This document shows, piece after piece, positions 24,240 to 31,670 of a stretch of DNA of 51,530 bases (positions are counted from its first letter, which is position 1; every line of letters starts with the position of its first letter). Under the pieces are notes generated by a model, which did no database searches, had not been told where the DNA came from, and was given only the letters and a program-made list of their open reading frames with translations. A program made the translations under genes and the position numbers. Location of the stretch: contig NZ_JARVKV010000049.1 of NCBI RefSeq assembly GCF_029813835.1, forward strand, positions 1 to 51,530, written 5' to 3'. The stretch is from Streptomyces sp. DH37 (GTDB taxonomy: Bacteria; Actinomycetota; Actinomycetes; Streptomycetales; Streptomycetaceae).

Positions 24240-24399
24240 GGAACTGAGAAGGCGGGTGGCCGCGTCCCGTGCCCGGCAGGGGCTCCCGCCGGTCATCGAG
24301 GACCTGGCGGTGATAGAGCGCGTGGCGCGGGTCCTCGCCCTGGTCGAGCCCGGGACCCGCACCGCGTGCCGCCGCGCTACGCGATCCAGTCGAAGATGA
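24229..24399 (+). CDS. Small protein downstream of RepSA, candidate accessory/RDF
   Basis: A 56-residue frame from TTG 24229, overlapping the repSA stop, with sequence APEELRRRVAASRARQGLPPVIEDLAVIERVARVLALVE, a strongly helical basic-acidic pattern I associate with small proteins after repSA in related elements. Its 3' end overlaps the convergent recombinase gene by 23 bp. The tyrosine-integrase elements usually have xis here; this is not an Xis-type winged helix. A role as recombination directionality factor would suit the position but is speculative. Confidence 0.5.
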   Translation: MAPEELRRRVAASRARQGLPPVIEDLAVIERVARVLALVEPGTRTACRRATRSSRR

Positions 24400-25822
24400 A
24401 CCGGTCGGGGTCCCATCGCTTGCGCGGGTTGGCGGGGGCCACCTCTATGGCTCGTACGGTCGCGGTGACGATCGCGCGGCGCTGGGAGTCGTTCATCTTC
24501 TCCCAGCGTTCCCGCATGTCCTCGTAGCTGCCCACGAAGGCCAGCAGGACGGCCGTCCTCGACGTCTTCGACAGTTTCGCCCGGTTGCGCTCCAACCGCT
24601 CCTCGACCGGCTGGCGGGCGATCATCCATTCCTTGCGGCTGATCTTGCGGTTGCCGAAGTCCCGGGCAAGCTCCTCCAACTCCTCCTCGTCGGCCCGGAT
24701 CTCCTCGTAGAGGCCGTTGCCCTCGTCGTCCGGGCGCTGGAGCCGCTTCCGGAGCGTGGGCGAGTCGAGCGCGGTCAGGATCATGTCCCGTACGTGCTCG
24801 TCCGTCTTCCCGGCGTTGGTCGCCGTCCCCCCGCACCCGTCGGTGCCGGGGGTGTTCGGGCAGACGTAGCGCGGTACGCCTGAGCGGGGCCTGCCGACCA
24901 TGCCGTGTCCGCACGGCGTGCCGTCCGCCTTCGGCTTCGCGCACCGCAGGATGCCGGAGAGCAGATAGCTCCGCCTGGTGGTGCCCTCGACCTTGCGGCG
25001 CCGCTCGGGATCGGACAGCAGTGCGCGCAGCCGGTCGGAGTCCTCATGGCTGATGATGCCCGGCCATATGGCGTCGGCGACGATCTCGCCGAGCAGGGGG
25101 CGGGTCTTCTCCCAGGAACTGCGCGGAGTGTGCTCGCGCCGTCCGCTGATCCGCGCGGACGCCAGCATGCGGCGCAGTGCGCTGGGCTTCCATGGGATGC
25201 CCGCCACGGTGGTGATGCCGCGCTTCTGCCAGTCGCGGCAGATGCTCGCCAGACTCTCGCCTGCCAGTACGCGGCGGGCACCTTCTCGGATGATCTCGGC
25301 CTCGTCCTCGCGCACGGTGATCCGGTCGTCCTCGTAGCCGAAGGGGCGCTTCCCGCCGCCGGCGACCTTCCCCGCCTCGGCGGCCTGGCGGCGCTGGCGC
25401 TGCTGGCGCTCGGCCTTGTGCTCCGCCTCGTGGCGGGCGGCGGCGCCGAGCATGCGCGCGATCATGCGGCCGGTCGGCGTCGCGAGATCGATCTCCCCGC
25501 TGACCGTGGCCAGCTCAAGGCCGTACCGGTCGGCGAGATCGATCACATCCTCCAGTTCGCGCGGGGAGCGTGTCAGCCGGTCCACGTGCCAGCACACGAT
25601 GGCGTCCACGGTCCCGTTGCGCACGTCCGCCATGAGTTCCTGCCACGCCGGGCGCGGCGCTCCGGAGTAGGCGCTGACGTCGTTGTCCGTGTGGACGGCC
25701 ACGACGTCCCAGCCCTTGCGGGCGCTCAGTGCTCGGCAGTCCTCCTCCTGGCGGGCGACTCCGAGACCCGCTCCCCCTCGGTCCTGGCTGATCCGGCAGT
25801 AGATCGCTGCTCGTCGCGTCAT
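24377..25822 (-). CDS. int: Large serine recombinase (integrase)
   Basis: A 481-residue serine integrase. The resolvase domain has the nucleophile Ser12 in YCRIS, then RQEEDCR and the VCWHVDRLTRSPRELEDVIDLA signature (about 77-98). The recombinase domain follows with a zinc ribbon (CAKPKADGTPCGHGM...CPNTPGTDGCGG, about 292-335) and a coiled-coil segment (EEIRADEEELEELARDF). Such enzymes integrate by a single cut-and-rotate event between short attP and attB and need a separate factor to excise. The gene starts 25 bp from the right core, the usual position next to attP, which identifies msrA as its target. Confidence 0.93.
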   Translation of the reverse strand: MTRRAAIYCRISQDRGGAGLGVARQEEDCRALSARKGWDVVAVHTDNDVSAYSGAPRPAWQELMADVRNGTVDAIVCWHVDRLTRSPRELEDVIDLADRYGLELATVSGEIDLATPTGRMIARMLGAAARHEAEHKAERQQRQRRQAAEAGKVAGGGKRPFGYEDDRITVREDEAEIIREGARRVLAGESLASICRDWQKRGITTVAGIPWKPSALRRMLASARISGRREHTPRSSWEKTRPLLGEIVADAIWPGIISHEDSDRLRALLSDPERRRKVEGTTRRSYLLSGILRCAKPKADGTPCGHGMVGRPRSGVPRYVCPNTPGTDGCGGTATNAGKTDEHVRDMILTALDSPTLRKRLQRPDDEGNGLYEEIRADEEELEELARDFGNRKISRKEWMIARQPVEERLERNRAKLSKTSRTAVLLAFVGSYEDMRERWEKMNDSQRRAIVTATVRAIEVAPANPRKRWDPDRFIFDWIA

Positions 25823-25846
25823 GGGTCACATGGGTACACCCTCGTA

Positions 25847-25891
25847 GGCACGGGCGTGAGCTGCCCGGTGGGCGTGGCCAAGGCCGAGTGA
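25847..25891 (+). other. attR: attR core followed by displaced native msrA 3' end
   Basis: GGCACGGGCGT (25847-25857) repeats the attL core. Read in frame, it continues as GTGVSCPVGVAKAE and a TGA at 25889-25891, the normal end of an actinobacterial MsrA. This is the attB right half pushed 16 kb away from its gene and is the clearest proof of the insertion. Confidence 0.85.
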
Positions 25892-26065
25892 CCGGCGCCG
25901 CCGGGGAGCCGTCCACGGCCCCGGGGGCCCGGAGCATGAGCGGGTGGAGCTGCTCCGAACACCCGGAGCACCTCCGCAAGCGCCCCGGGATGTCCGGCGT
26001 ACTGGACGGCTCCCACCGCTCCGCCGCTGAAGCGGCCGGTCGGCAAGCGGCAGTACAAGCGGCAG

Positions 26066-26200
26066 CAACCACCAGCAGCACCCGGACGAGAGCCCCGGGA
26101 GGCCGCCGCGGCATCGGCGGCACGGGCGCCGGGCTGAGTGCCCCGCCCGAGCCGAGCCGGGGCGTCGTGCCCGACGGGCGTCGCCCCGGTCGACGGCTGG
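26066..26200 (+). pseudogene. Decayed second copy of the msrA 3' end with attL-like tail
   Basis: This segment aligns with msrA 9713-9851. ACCACCAGCAG is exact, GGACGAGAGCCCC is close to the LDKNP codons, and a 20-bp block CGGCATCGGCGGCACGGGCG is identical (26109-26128). It then follows the element-type tail (GAGTGCCCCG ... GACGGCTG), not the native tail. Frameshifts and substitutions rule out a functional product. Weak similarity may reach back to about 25990. The rest of the gap 25892-26065 shows nothing else. It records an older integration of a related element or a duplication of an attL junction. Confidence 0.75.
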
Positions 26201-26224
26201 GCGACACCGGCCAGGCTTCCAGCC

Positions 26225-26524
26225 GTGGCTGACACTCGCCGGAAGCTGGCCCGCGCCTGGTGGGCTGCTGACCGGATACTCGGCGGTCGGCAGCGGCCGA
26301 CACGGTTCCAGCGGTTCATCGCGCGGCATCCGCTGGGCGTGGGACTGACCGTGGGCGCACCTCTGGCAGGGATTTCCGTGGCCCTCTCGGAGGGCTCCAT
26401 GGGCGATGCGGTCATCGGCGTCTGCTTCGGCGCTGCGCTCGGTACCGTCTTCGGTCTGACGGCGCTGTCCGAACGTCACCGGCAACGCCGCCTCCTTCGG
26501 CCGAGCCTCCGGGACAGCTCGTGA
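26225..26524 (+). CDS. Small two-helix membrane protein in the scar region
   Basis: A 99-residue product from GTG 26225: a basic N-terminus (ADTRRKLARAWWAADRILGGRQRPTRFQRFI), two membrane helices with a short turn (GVGLTVGAPLAGISVAL and AVIGVCFGAALGTVFGLTAL), and a basic tail. It starts just after the decayed msrA tail, the same position that the kinase gene holds after the intact attL, so it is probably surviving cargo of an older element. No family was recognised. Confidence 0.5.
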   Translation: MADTRRKLARAWWAADRILGGRQRPTRFQRFIARHPLGVGLTVGAPLAGISVALSEGSMGDAVIGVCFGAALGTVFGLTALSERHRQRRLLRPSLRDSS

Positions 26525-26565
26525 ACAGTCTTCTCCACAGGGCAGATGGCGTGTCATGCCTGCGG

Positions 26566-26648
26566 GCACCGGCGTCGAGCTGAGTGCCCGTCGGAGACGG
26601 ACCATGCTCTTCCCGACCGACCGGCATCGCACCGGCCGGGGAGTGACG
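26566..26648 (+). repeat. Third copy of the attL right arm
   Basis: About 80 bp closely matching 9768-9851: GGCACCGGCGTC, GAGCTGAGTGCCC, GTCGGAGACG, then CCCGACCGGCATCGC and CCGGCC in the same order with a few indels. It lacks the msrA coding sequence upstream. Together with 9776-9851 and 26128-26196 it makes three copies of one attachment arm within 17 kb. Confidence 0.75.
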
Positions 26649-26860
26649 GCCGGCTCCGTGACGCGGATCCAGCCCGTATGAATCAGCGCCGAGCACCGCG
26701 ATCCTCCGGGACGATTGACCGGGCTGCCGGACCGGCGATCGTGGTCATTCCCTCCACTGTCACGGTCGTGTGGTGCTTCTTCCAGGCACCCGTCGCATGC
26801 GGCGCTCCGGTGCGGGGGCATAGGGACGGCTGCCGGAACAACGCATACGGCCTGCTGCGC

Positions 26861-27317
26861 TCTGCGTGTAGGCGCCGGAGACCTTGCCGCTGTCGTGGCG
26901 GCGCAGGTGCCACACGGGCGCCCCGTAGGCGTTGACACCCCACACGTGGGCGTCGACCAGCAGTTGGTCGTCCGCCCGGTGGAGGGAGTTGTAGAGCGTG
27001 GTGCCGTGCGCGCGGAGCTCGAGGCCCGGCACGCCGAGCAGGGGTCGGTAGTGCATGAGCGCGAGTCGGCAGCGGGACTCGATGCCGTGGCCGAACTTCT
27101 CCTCCCGGCCGCGCTGCCGGACGTTCTCGCTGTCGGCGTCACCGATGGCGATGCGCACACCGCACTCCTCGGCCGTCCGCTCCCGCAGCATGTCGTTGAG
27201 GCGGGGGTACGCCTCGTGCAGGGAGACGGCCGCGTAGACCAGCACGTCGATGTGCTCGCGGGCCCGGGCGAGCATGTCCGTGATCACCGATACGGGGACG
27301 TCCGCGCGCTCACTCAC
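26861..27317 (-). pseudogene. C-terminal fragment of a helix-turn-helix/PLD-like regulator
   Basis: The minus strand encodes EHIDVLVYAAVSLHEAYPRLNDML...VRIAIGDADSENVRQRGREE...ALMHYRPLL...HGTTLYNSLHRADDQLLVDAHVWGVNAYGAPVWHLRR. This is the ligand or phospholipase-D-like C-terminal domain found in a large Streptomyces family of XRE regulators. The N-terminal helix-turn-helix is missing: the frame breaks 17 bp beyond, next to the msrA-tail scar at 27333. The C-terminus departs from the family after SGAYTQS. A GTG at 27317 would permit expression of the fragment, but truncation at both ends points to a relic. Confidence 0.7.
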
Positions 27318-27332
27318 CCGCGTTCGTGACCG

Positions 27333-27360
27333 GGCACGGGCGTGGGCTGCCCGGTGGGCC
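27333..27360 (+). repeat. Second msrA-tail-like scar (old attR)
   Basis: GGCACGGGCGTG, then GCTGCCCGGTGGGC, matches the attR/native-tail segment at 25847-25874 with one substitution in the first 26 bases and divergence after. It could read GTGVGCPVG. It pairs with the decayed attL-like copies to its left to bracket a 1.2-kb relic. Confidence 0.65.
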
Positions 27361-27488
27361 CGGTGGCAGGGCGTCGGCAACGAGGGGCATGTGAAAGCTG
27401 CGTGATCCAGGCAGTGACCCGGTCCGCCTCCCCTTGGAACGATGCCCCTGCTGCACCTCGCGACTACGACACAAGGTGGTTTGACCCC

Positions 27489-28082
27489 GTGAGACCGACC
27501 CGCGCGACCCTCGTCGTGGCTGCCGGCGCCCTCGCCCCGGCCCTGCTGCTCTCCACTCCGTCCTTCGCCGGCGCCACGCAACCGCCGGCCGCCGCCGCGG
27601 TGTCGGAGACGGGCTCGCCCTACGACGAGATGGACGTGGACGATCTGCGCGTCGCCATCGCCAGGACCCTGGCCGACCCCGACAGCGGCAAGCGCGTGAC
27701 CCGGGAGGCCAACGAACTCCTCGACAACGGCACCCCGGAAGAGATGCGCGCCTGGCTCGAAACCGGCTACCGCCTCGCCCAGGCCGAGGACGACCGCGTC
27801 GCCATCGCCAGGACCCTGGCCGACCCCGACAGTGGCAAGCGCGTGACCCGGGAGGCCAACGAACTCCTCGACAACGGCACCCCGGAAGAGATGCGCGCCT
27901 GGCTCGAAACCGGCTACCGCCTCGCCCAGGCCGAGGACGACCGCGTCGCCATCGCCAGGATCCTCGCCGACCCCGGCATCAGCGACGCCCTGCGCGCGGC
28001 GGCGAGCGCGGCCCTGGACGACAACACCCCGGAGGCACTGCGCCACTTCCTCGAGGTCGGCCGGTACGAGGTCGACGGCTAG
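27489..28082 (+). CDS. Secreted ALF-repeat protein
   Basis: A 197-residue exported protein from GTG 27489 (AAGGTGG nine bases upstream). A signal peptide (about 1-32, ATLVVAAGALAPALLLSTPSFAGA) is followed by three 49-residue repeats of the form VAIARxLADP...ANELLDNGTPEEMRAWLETGYRLAQAEDDR. They match the short Ala/Leu/Phe (ALF) repeat known from Streptomyces surface and secreted proteins, function unknown. Repeats 1 and 2 are almost identical in DNA while repeat 3 is diverged (ISDALRAAASAALDDNTPEALRHFLEVG), showing recent expansion. It is the first intact gene after the msrA scars. Confidence 0.8.
   Translation: MRPTRATLVVAAGALAPALLLSTPSFAGATQPPAAAAVSETGSPYDEMDVDDLRVAIARTLADPDSGKRVTREANELLDNGTPEEMRAWLETGYRLAQAEDDRVAIARTLADPDSGKRVTREANELLDNGTPEEMRAWLETGYRLAQAEDDRVAIARILADPGISDALRAAASAALDDNTPEALRHFLEVGRYEVDG
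27651..27944 (+). repeat. Tandem 147-bp duplication in the ALF gene
   Basis: Units 27651-27797 and 27798-27944 differ at only one base I could find (AGCGGC versus AGTGGC, synonymous Ser). A third, diverged unit starts at 27945. The length keeps the frame (49 codons). Confidence 0.9.
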
Positions 28083-28330
28083 GACCGGCCGCATCCCGGA
28101 CGACGCGCGCCGCCCCCGCCCCGCACCGGCGCCCGGCGCCGGGAGAGTGGAACGCCTCGTCGGCCGGCTCCCCTCCCCGGCCCCCGGCACCTCCCGGGGA
28201 CCGTCCGATCACCGTCGTGAGGACCACCGCGCCCTTCGTGGCCCTCCGGCCGGTGTGGATGCCCCCGCCGCGCGGGTGCGGCATCCTGGTGCGTCCACAC
28301 GATCCACAGCGGGGGCACAGGGGGCGCGGC

Positions 28331-29896
28331 GTGCGGCGCAGGGGAGCGAGTCGGCTGGGGGCCGCGATCGCGGGCGCGCTGGCGGTGGTGACCGCCGCGC
28401 TGGGGCCGGTGACCAACTACGCCAGTGCCTCGGTGCCTTCCTGGGCGCAGAGCCCGTGGGTGGTCTGGCCGCTCTTCGGGGGCCTGGTCCTGGTCGGCAT
28501 CGTGCTGGTCCTGCTGGCGAGGCGGCTGGACGGCGGCGGGGCGGACGCCGCGCCGTCCCTGACCCCGGTGCCACCCCTGACCCCGGTGCCGCCCCTGGCG
28601 GCCTCCCGGCTGGGCTCGCTGCGCCCGCCCCCGCCGCCCGAGCACACCCGTGGGCGCGATCCGGAGCTGAACCGGCTGGAGGAGATGCTGCGGCGTCCGA
28701 ACGGCCGCTTCGCGGTCCTGTGCGCGGCCGGAGGCGTGGGCAAGACGACCATCGCCACCGAACTGGCCCGCAGGGCCGAGCGCGACGGGTACGCGGTGTT
28801 CTGGATCCGCTGGCGCGACACGGTCTCGCTGGGCGAGCAGCTCACCCAGGTCGCCGTCGCCTGCGGCCTGCCCGAAGAGGCTCTGCGGGCGGCTCACGCC
28901 GGGCGGGCGAGCCTGCCCGACCTGGTGTGGGAGCGACTCGCCCGCACCAGGAAGTGGCTGGTCGTCCTCGACAACGCCGACCGGACCGACGCCATCGGTC
29001 CGCAGTCGGAGACGGTGGCCCACTACCGCGGCTGGATCCGCCCCGACGGCGGCGGACTGCTCCTGGTCACCAGCCGCGACACCGGCCCGCACGTCTGGGG
29101 CGACCGTGCCGAGCTCCTGCGCCTGAGGCCCCTGGACGCCCCGGCGGGCGGCCGGGTGCTGCTCGACGCCGCTCCGGGGGCCGGAACCCCGGAGGAGGCC
29201 GAGGCCCTGGCCAACCGGCTCGGGGGCCTGCCGCTGGCGCTGCGGGCGGTCGCGAAGTACCTCACCGGACGTACCGGCCGCTACCGCACGTTCCGCGCCT
29301 ACCAGGAGGCCCTGGAACGCGACCTGCCGTCACTGCTGGGCGCGGAGGACCCCAACGCCGCCGATCCGGAGACGGCCCGGCAACTCGTCCGCCACACCTG
29401 GGAGCTCTCCCTGGACCAGTTGGAGTCCGAGGGGGTCCCGCTGGCCCGCCCTCTGCTCCGGCTGCTGGCACTCTTCGCCGAGGCCCCGATCCCCCGCTCG
29501 CTCATCACCCGCGACCTCGTACGCGACGCCACCGGGCAGGCGGTCACGGAGGCCGAACTGGACCGGGCCCTCGCCGGTCTGGACCGCTACGACCTGCTCG
29601 GCGTCCCCGAGACCCCGGTGAGCGGCGACGTCCCGGTCCTGGTCCTGCACCCGCTGGTCCGAGAGATCACCGCGCTCGCGCACAGCGCCGAGGCGCCCGA
29701 CCTCTCGGCCTGGCACCGCGCCATCGCGACCCGTCTGGCGATCGCCGCGGACGAGTTCCGTGACGCCGGACGCTCCGACCGGAGCACCGTGCGTCTCCTC
29801 ACCCCCCACCTCCCGCCGCCGCCCGGCTCCGGCCACCGCCCCGGCGGCACCGACGGCCCGCCTGACGGGAGAACCACCTCTCACCGGTACGGGTGA
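28331..29896 (+). CDS. Membrane-anchored NB-ARC (STAND) ATPase, C-terminally truncated
   Basis: A 521-residue product from GTG 28331; an upstream ATG at 28217 is possible but adds Arg/Pro-rich sequence. Two membrane helices (about 9-30 and 44-63), a Pro-rich linker (LTPVPPLTPVPPL) and the NB-ARC module follow: Walker A AAGGVGKTT near 131, Walker B KWLVVLDNAD near 207, LLLVTSRD, the GLPLALRAVAKYL motif, and a winged-helix region with MHD-like LVLHPLVRE. Family proteins continue into TPR or WD sensor repeats; here the sequence ends in a Pro/Gly/Ser-rich tail soon after DRSTVRLLTPHL. Either the sensor was lost or signalling relies on a partner. Defence or developmental signalling are possible roles. 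Confidence 0.8.
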   Translation: MRRRGASRLGAAIAGALAVVTAALGPVTNYASASVPSWAQSPWVVWPLFGGLVLVGIVLVLLARRLDGGGADAAPSLTPVPPLTPVPPLAASRLGSLRPPPPPEHTRGRDPELNRLEEMLRRPNGRFAVLCAAGGVGKTTIATELARRAERDGYAVFWIRWRDTVSLGEQLTQVAVACGLPEEALRAAHAGRASLPDLVWERLARTRKWLVVLDNADRTDAIGPQSETVAHYRGWIRPDGGGLLLVTSRDTGPHVWGDRAELLRLRPLDAPAGGRVLLDAAPGAGTPEEAEALANRLGGLPLALRAVAKYLTGRTGRYRTFRAYQEALERDLPSLLGAEDPNAADPETARQLVRHTWELSLDQLESEGVPLARPLLRLLALFAEAPIPRSLITRDLVRDATGQAVTEAELDRALAGLDRYDLLGVPETPVSGDVPVLVLHPLVREITALAHSAEAPDLSAWHRAIATRLAIAADEFRDAGRSDRSTVRLLTPHLPPPPGSGHRPGGTDGPPDGRTTSHRYG

Positions 29897-30286
29897 CGGC
29901 GTCCCCTTCCCCTCCCTCCTTCCGCTCCCCCGCGTGTCCGGGCGTGCCCGGCGTGACCGGACACGGCTTCGTACGGGGCGCGTACGTGCGGACACGGCCG
30001 TGCCCGGCGGCGTGGGTCGTGGGGGAACGAGTGGGCGCGTGGAGGCGGTCCGCCGGGGAGAGCGGCGACGGGCGGAAACCGGCGATTCCACCGATGGCGG
30101 GCCGAAGGGACCGGGGGGAGGCGGGTGGTCCGGGCGGCATGACGGGTCCGGGCGGCGCGGACCGGTCGTATGGTCCTATGCTGCGCGCTGTCATGGCGGC
30201 ACGGCCGTCCGGAAGCGGGTTCGTGACGTCCGAGCGCCGAGGTCCGCCGGTCCCCGAAGACCCTGAGCGACACCAAGGAGACAGCA
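29897..30286. other. Gap with no recognisable gene
   Basis: 390 bp, very GC-rich. I saw no homology to the TPR region missing from the upstream NB-ARC gene, no good ribosome site until CAAGGAG at 30274, and no strong hairpin. It must include the promoter of the next gene. Confidence 0.4.
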
Positions 30287-30583
30287 GTGCTCTCACGGGA
30301 TGAAGCCCTCAGCTCGGCACGCCGGTTCCTCGACGAGGCGTTCCCCGAGGGGGAGTTCACGATCGTCCTGCAGCCCGAGCTGACGCAGGAGCACCCGGTG
30401 GCGTGGGCGGTGCGGTTCGACTCGCAGGAGCACATCGACACCGGGAACATGGCGCTCGCGCCCTTCGTCCGCGTGGTGGTCGTGCCCAAGGACGGCAGCG
30501 GGCCGCACTTCCCCCCGACCCACCAGCCCCTCGGCGAGTACCTCGGGGAGCTGGCCAAGGACGCCTACACGACGGGCGCCTGA
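30287..30583 (+). CDS. YrhB/Imm35-like small protein
   Basis: A 98-residue protein from GTG 30287 with AAGGAG nine bases upstream. LSRDEALSSARRFLDEAF...IVLQPELTQEHPVAWAVRFDSQEHIDTGNMALAPFVRVVVVPKDGSGPHFPPTHQPLGEYL matches the YrhB/Imm35 pattern: helix, strands ending in FDS, then the nucleus PFVRVVV and a Pro-rich end. Imm35 proteins are immunity or chaperone-like factors for polymorphic toxins; many Streptomyces copies are orphans, as here, since no toxin gene is adjacent. The family call is from pattern memory. Confidence 0.65.
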   Translation: MLSRDEALSSARRFLDEAFPEGEFTIVLQPELTQEHPVAWAVRFDSQEHIDTGNMALAPFVRVVVVPKDGSGPHFPPTHQPLGEYLGELAKDAYTTGA

Positions 30584-30697
30584 CAGCCGTTGCCCCTGGG
30601 CACACCCCCGGCGGCGGCATCGGACGCGGCCACCGGTGCGTGCCCCCGTCATCGGGGCGCCCGTCGCGCCCCGCCGGGTCTGCGGGGGTTCTCCGTC

Positions 30698-30868
30698 GTG
30701 CTCGGATACCCGCCGTTCCTCCTCGTGCCGGCGTTGTGGATCCACGCCTTCATCGGCTGCCCGCTGACGCCGGAGGCGGATCCGCGCCGCCGCGAGGAGG
30801 AGCTCCGGCGGCGCGAGGGCGGCACGGGCGGCACGGGCGGCAACGGGAGCGGTTCCCCGCGGAGTTGA
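30698..30868 (+). CDS. Possible tiny membrane protein
   Basis: A 56-residue frame from GTG 30698 with a weak GCGGGGG site. One membrane helix (GYPPFLLVPALWIHAFIG) is followed by a charged helix (DPRRREEELRRREGG) and a Gly-rich tail. The hydrophobic-then-charged order is protein-like, but there is no other support and an upstream extension is open. Confidence 0.3.
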   Translation: MLGYPPFLLVPALWIHAFIGCPLTPEADPRRREEELRRREGGTGGTGGNGSGSPRS

Positions 30869-31030
30869 GCACCGGGCGGGCGCGGGCGGCGGGGCGCGGG
30901 CGGCGGAAGGGCGTCGCCGCGCCTTCCCCCGCGACGTCCCTCGCCCAGGGGAACCAGGTGATCGTCTTCGGACGGGCGTGCGTGCCCGGAACGGACGTTC
31001 CGGGCAGGGCCGAGCCGCTGAACTGAACGA

Positions 31031-31060
31031 TTGCCCTTGTGCAACTTTCCCCCCTACTTT
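31031..31060 (+). promoter_or_regulatory. Candidate sigma-70-type promoter
   Basis: TTGCCC (31031-31036) and TACTTT (31055-31060) are spaced by 18 bases, about 54 bp before the GTG at 31114. They fit a housekeeping (HrdB) promoter reasonably for the signalling pair downstream. Confidence 0.4.
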
Positions 31061-31113
31061 GGTGGGACCGCGCACACGGTGCGGTACCGATCACGGCGGC
31101 GCGGAGGAAGAGC

Positions 31114-31659
31114 GTGGAGCACGCGGCGGACGTCGACATCGCGCTTGACCGTGATGTGTTCATGCGCACGCTGGTACGGGAGCTGGCCACCTCCCTGGAG
31201 ACGGTGGTGGGGCTCCAGGAGGCCTCCGGCTACATCAGTCTGGTCGGCCAGTCGGTGGGCGAGTGGATCAACGAGTCCTACACGCGGGCGCTGGCCGTCG
31301 ACCGGCTCAGCCGGAAGCAGGTCGCCGAGGTGATGGTGGACCTCAAGCAGCGCATCCAGGGCGACTTCCACGTCGTCGAGCAGGACGACGGGAGGATCGT
31401 GCTGGGGAACCGCCGCTGCCCCTTCGGCGACAAGGTCCTCGGACGCACGTCGATGTGCATGATGACCTCCAACGTCTTCGGCACCGTCGCCGCGCGCAAC
31501 CTCGGCTACGCCAGGGTCGAGCTGCGGGAGACGATCGCCCGCGGGGACGCGGGCTGCCGCGTCGTGGTGTGGCTGACGCCCGACCCGGACGCCGGGGAGC
31601 GCGAGGGCCGGGAGTACTTCGACGACGCCGCCCTCGCCCGCCGGGAACAGCGGCCCTGA
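31114..31659 (+). CDS. Methanogen output domain 1 protein
   Basis: A 181-residue cytoplasmic protein from GTG 31114 with GGAGGAAG eight bases upstream. The fold signature includes DVFMRTLVRELATSLETVVGLQEASGYISLVG at the start, then a Cys-containing region RRCPFGDKVLGRTSMCMMTSNVFG (Cys at about 112 and 121) that could bind metal or heme, and an ending with VELRETIARGDAGCRVVVWL. This matches the methanogen output domain family, thought to be a sensory or output module. It lies 11 bp upstream of the phosphatase gene, so the two form an operon and probably a signalling unit. Confidence 0.75.
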   Translation: MEHAADVDIALDRDVFMRTLVRELATSLETVVGLQEASGYISLVGQSVGEWINESYTRALAVDRLSRKQVAEVMVDLKQRIQGDFHVVEQDDGRIVLGNRRCPFGDKVLGRTSMCMMTSNVFGTVAARNLGYARVELRETIARGDAGCRVVVWLTPDPDAGEREGREYFDDAALARREQRP

Positions 31660-31670
31660 CCGGAACGGGT

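Larger units (their letters stand above)
9768..25857. mobile_element. Integrative and conjugative element (AICE type) inserted in msrA
   Basis: About 16.1 kb between two copies of GGCACGGGCGT (9768-9778 and 25847-25857). The left copy lies inside msrA; the right copy is followed by the missing native msrA tail and lies 25 bp from the start of the serine recombinase gene. The backbone matches actinomycete integrative and conjugative elements: GntR/KorSA repressor, Pra/SCO3933-like protein, FtsK-like TraB, small membrane proteins, RepSA initiator. Integration is by a large serine recombinase, whereas most described AICEs use a tyrosine integrase and Xis. Cargo lies on the left: kinase, regulator plus ATP-binding protein, small genes, type ISP restriction enzyme. 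Element limits are inferred from the repeat and the split gene. Confidence 0.85.

Noticed and set aside
26546..26935. A 129-codon plus-strand gene opposite the regulator fragment
   Set aside because: It has no ribosome site, overlaps the attachment-arm copy, and has the composition of a shadow frame.
27651..28082. CRISPR-like tandem repeats
   Set aside because: The units are contiguous 147-bp coding repeats in frame with no spacers and match the ALF protein repeat. No CRISPR array or cas gene was seen anywhere in the window.
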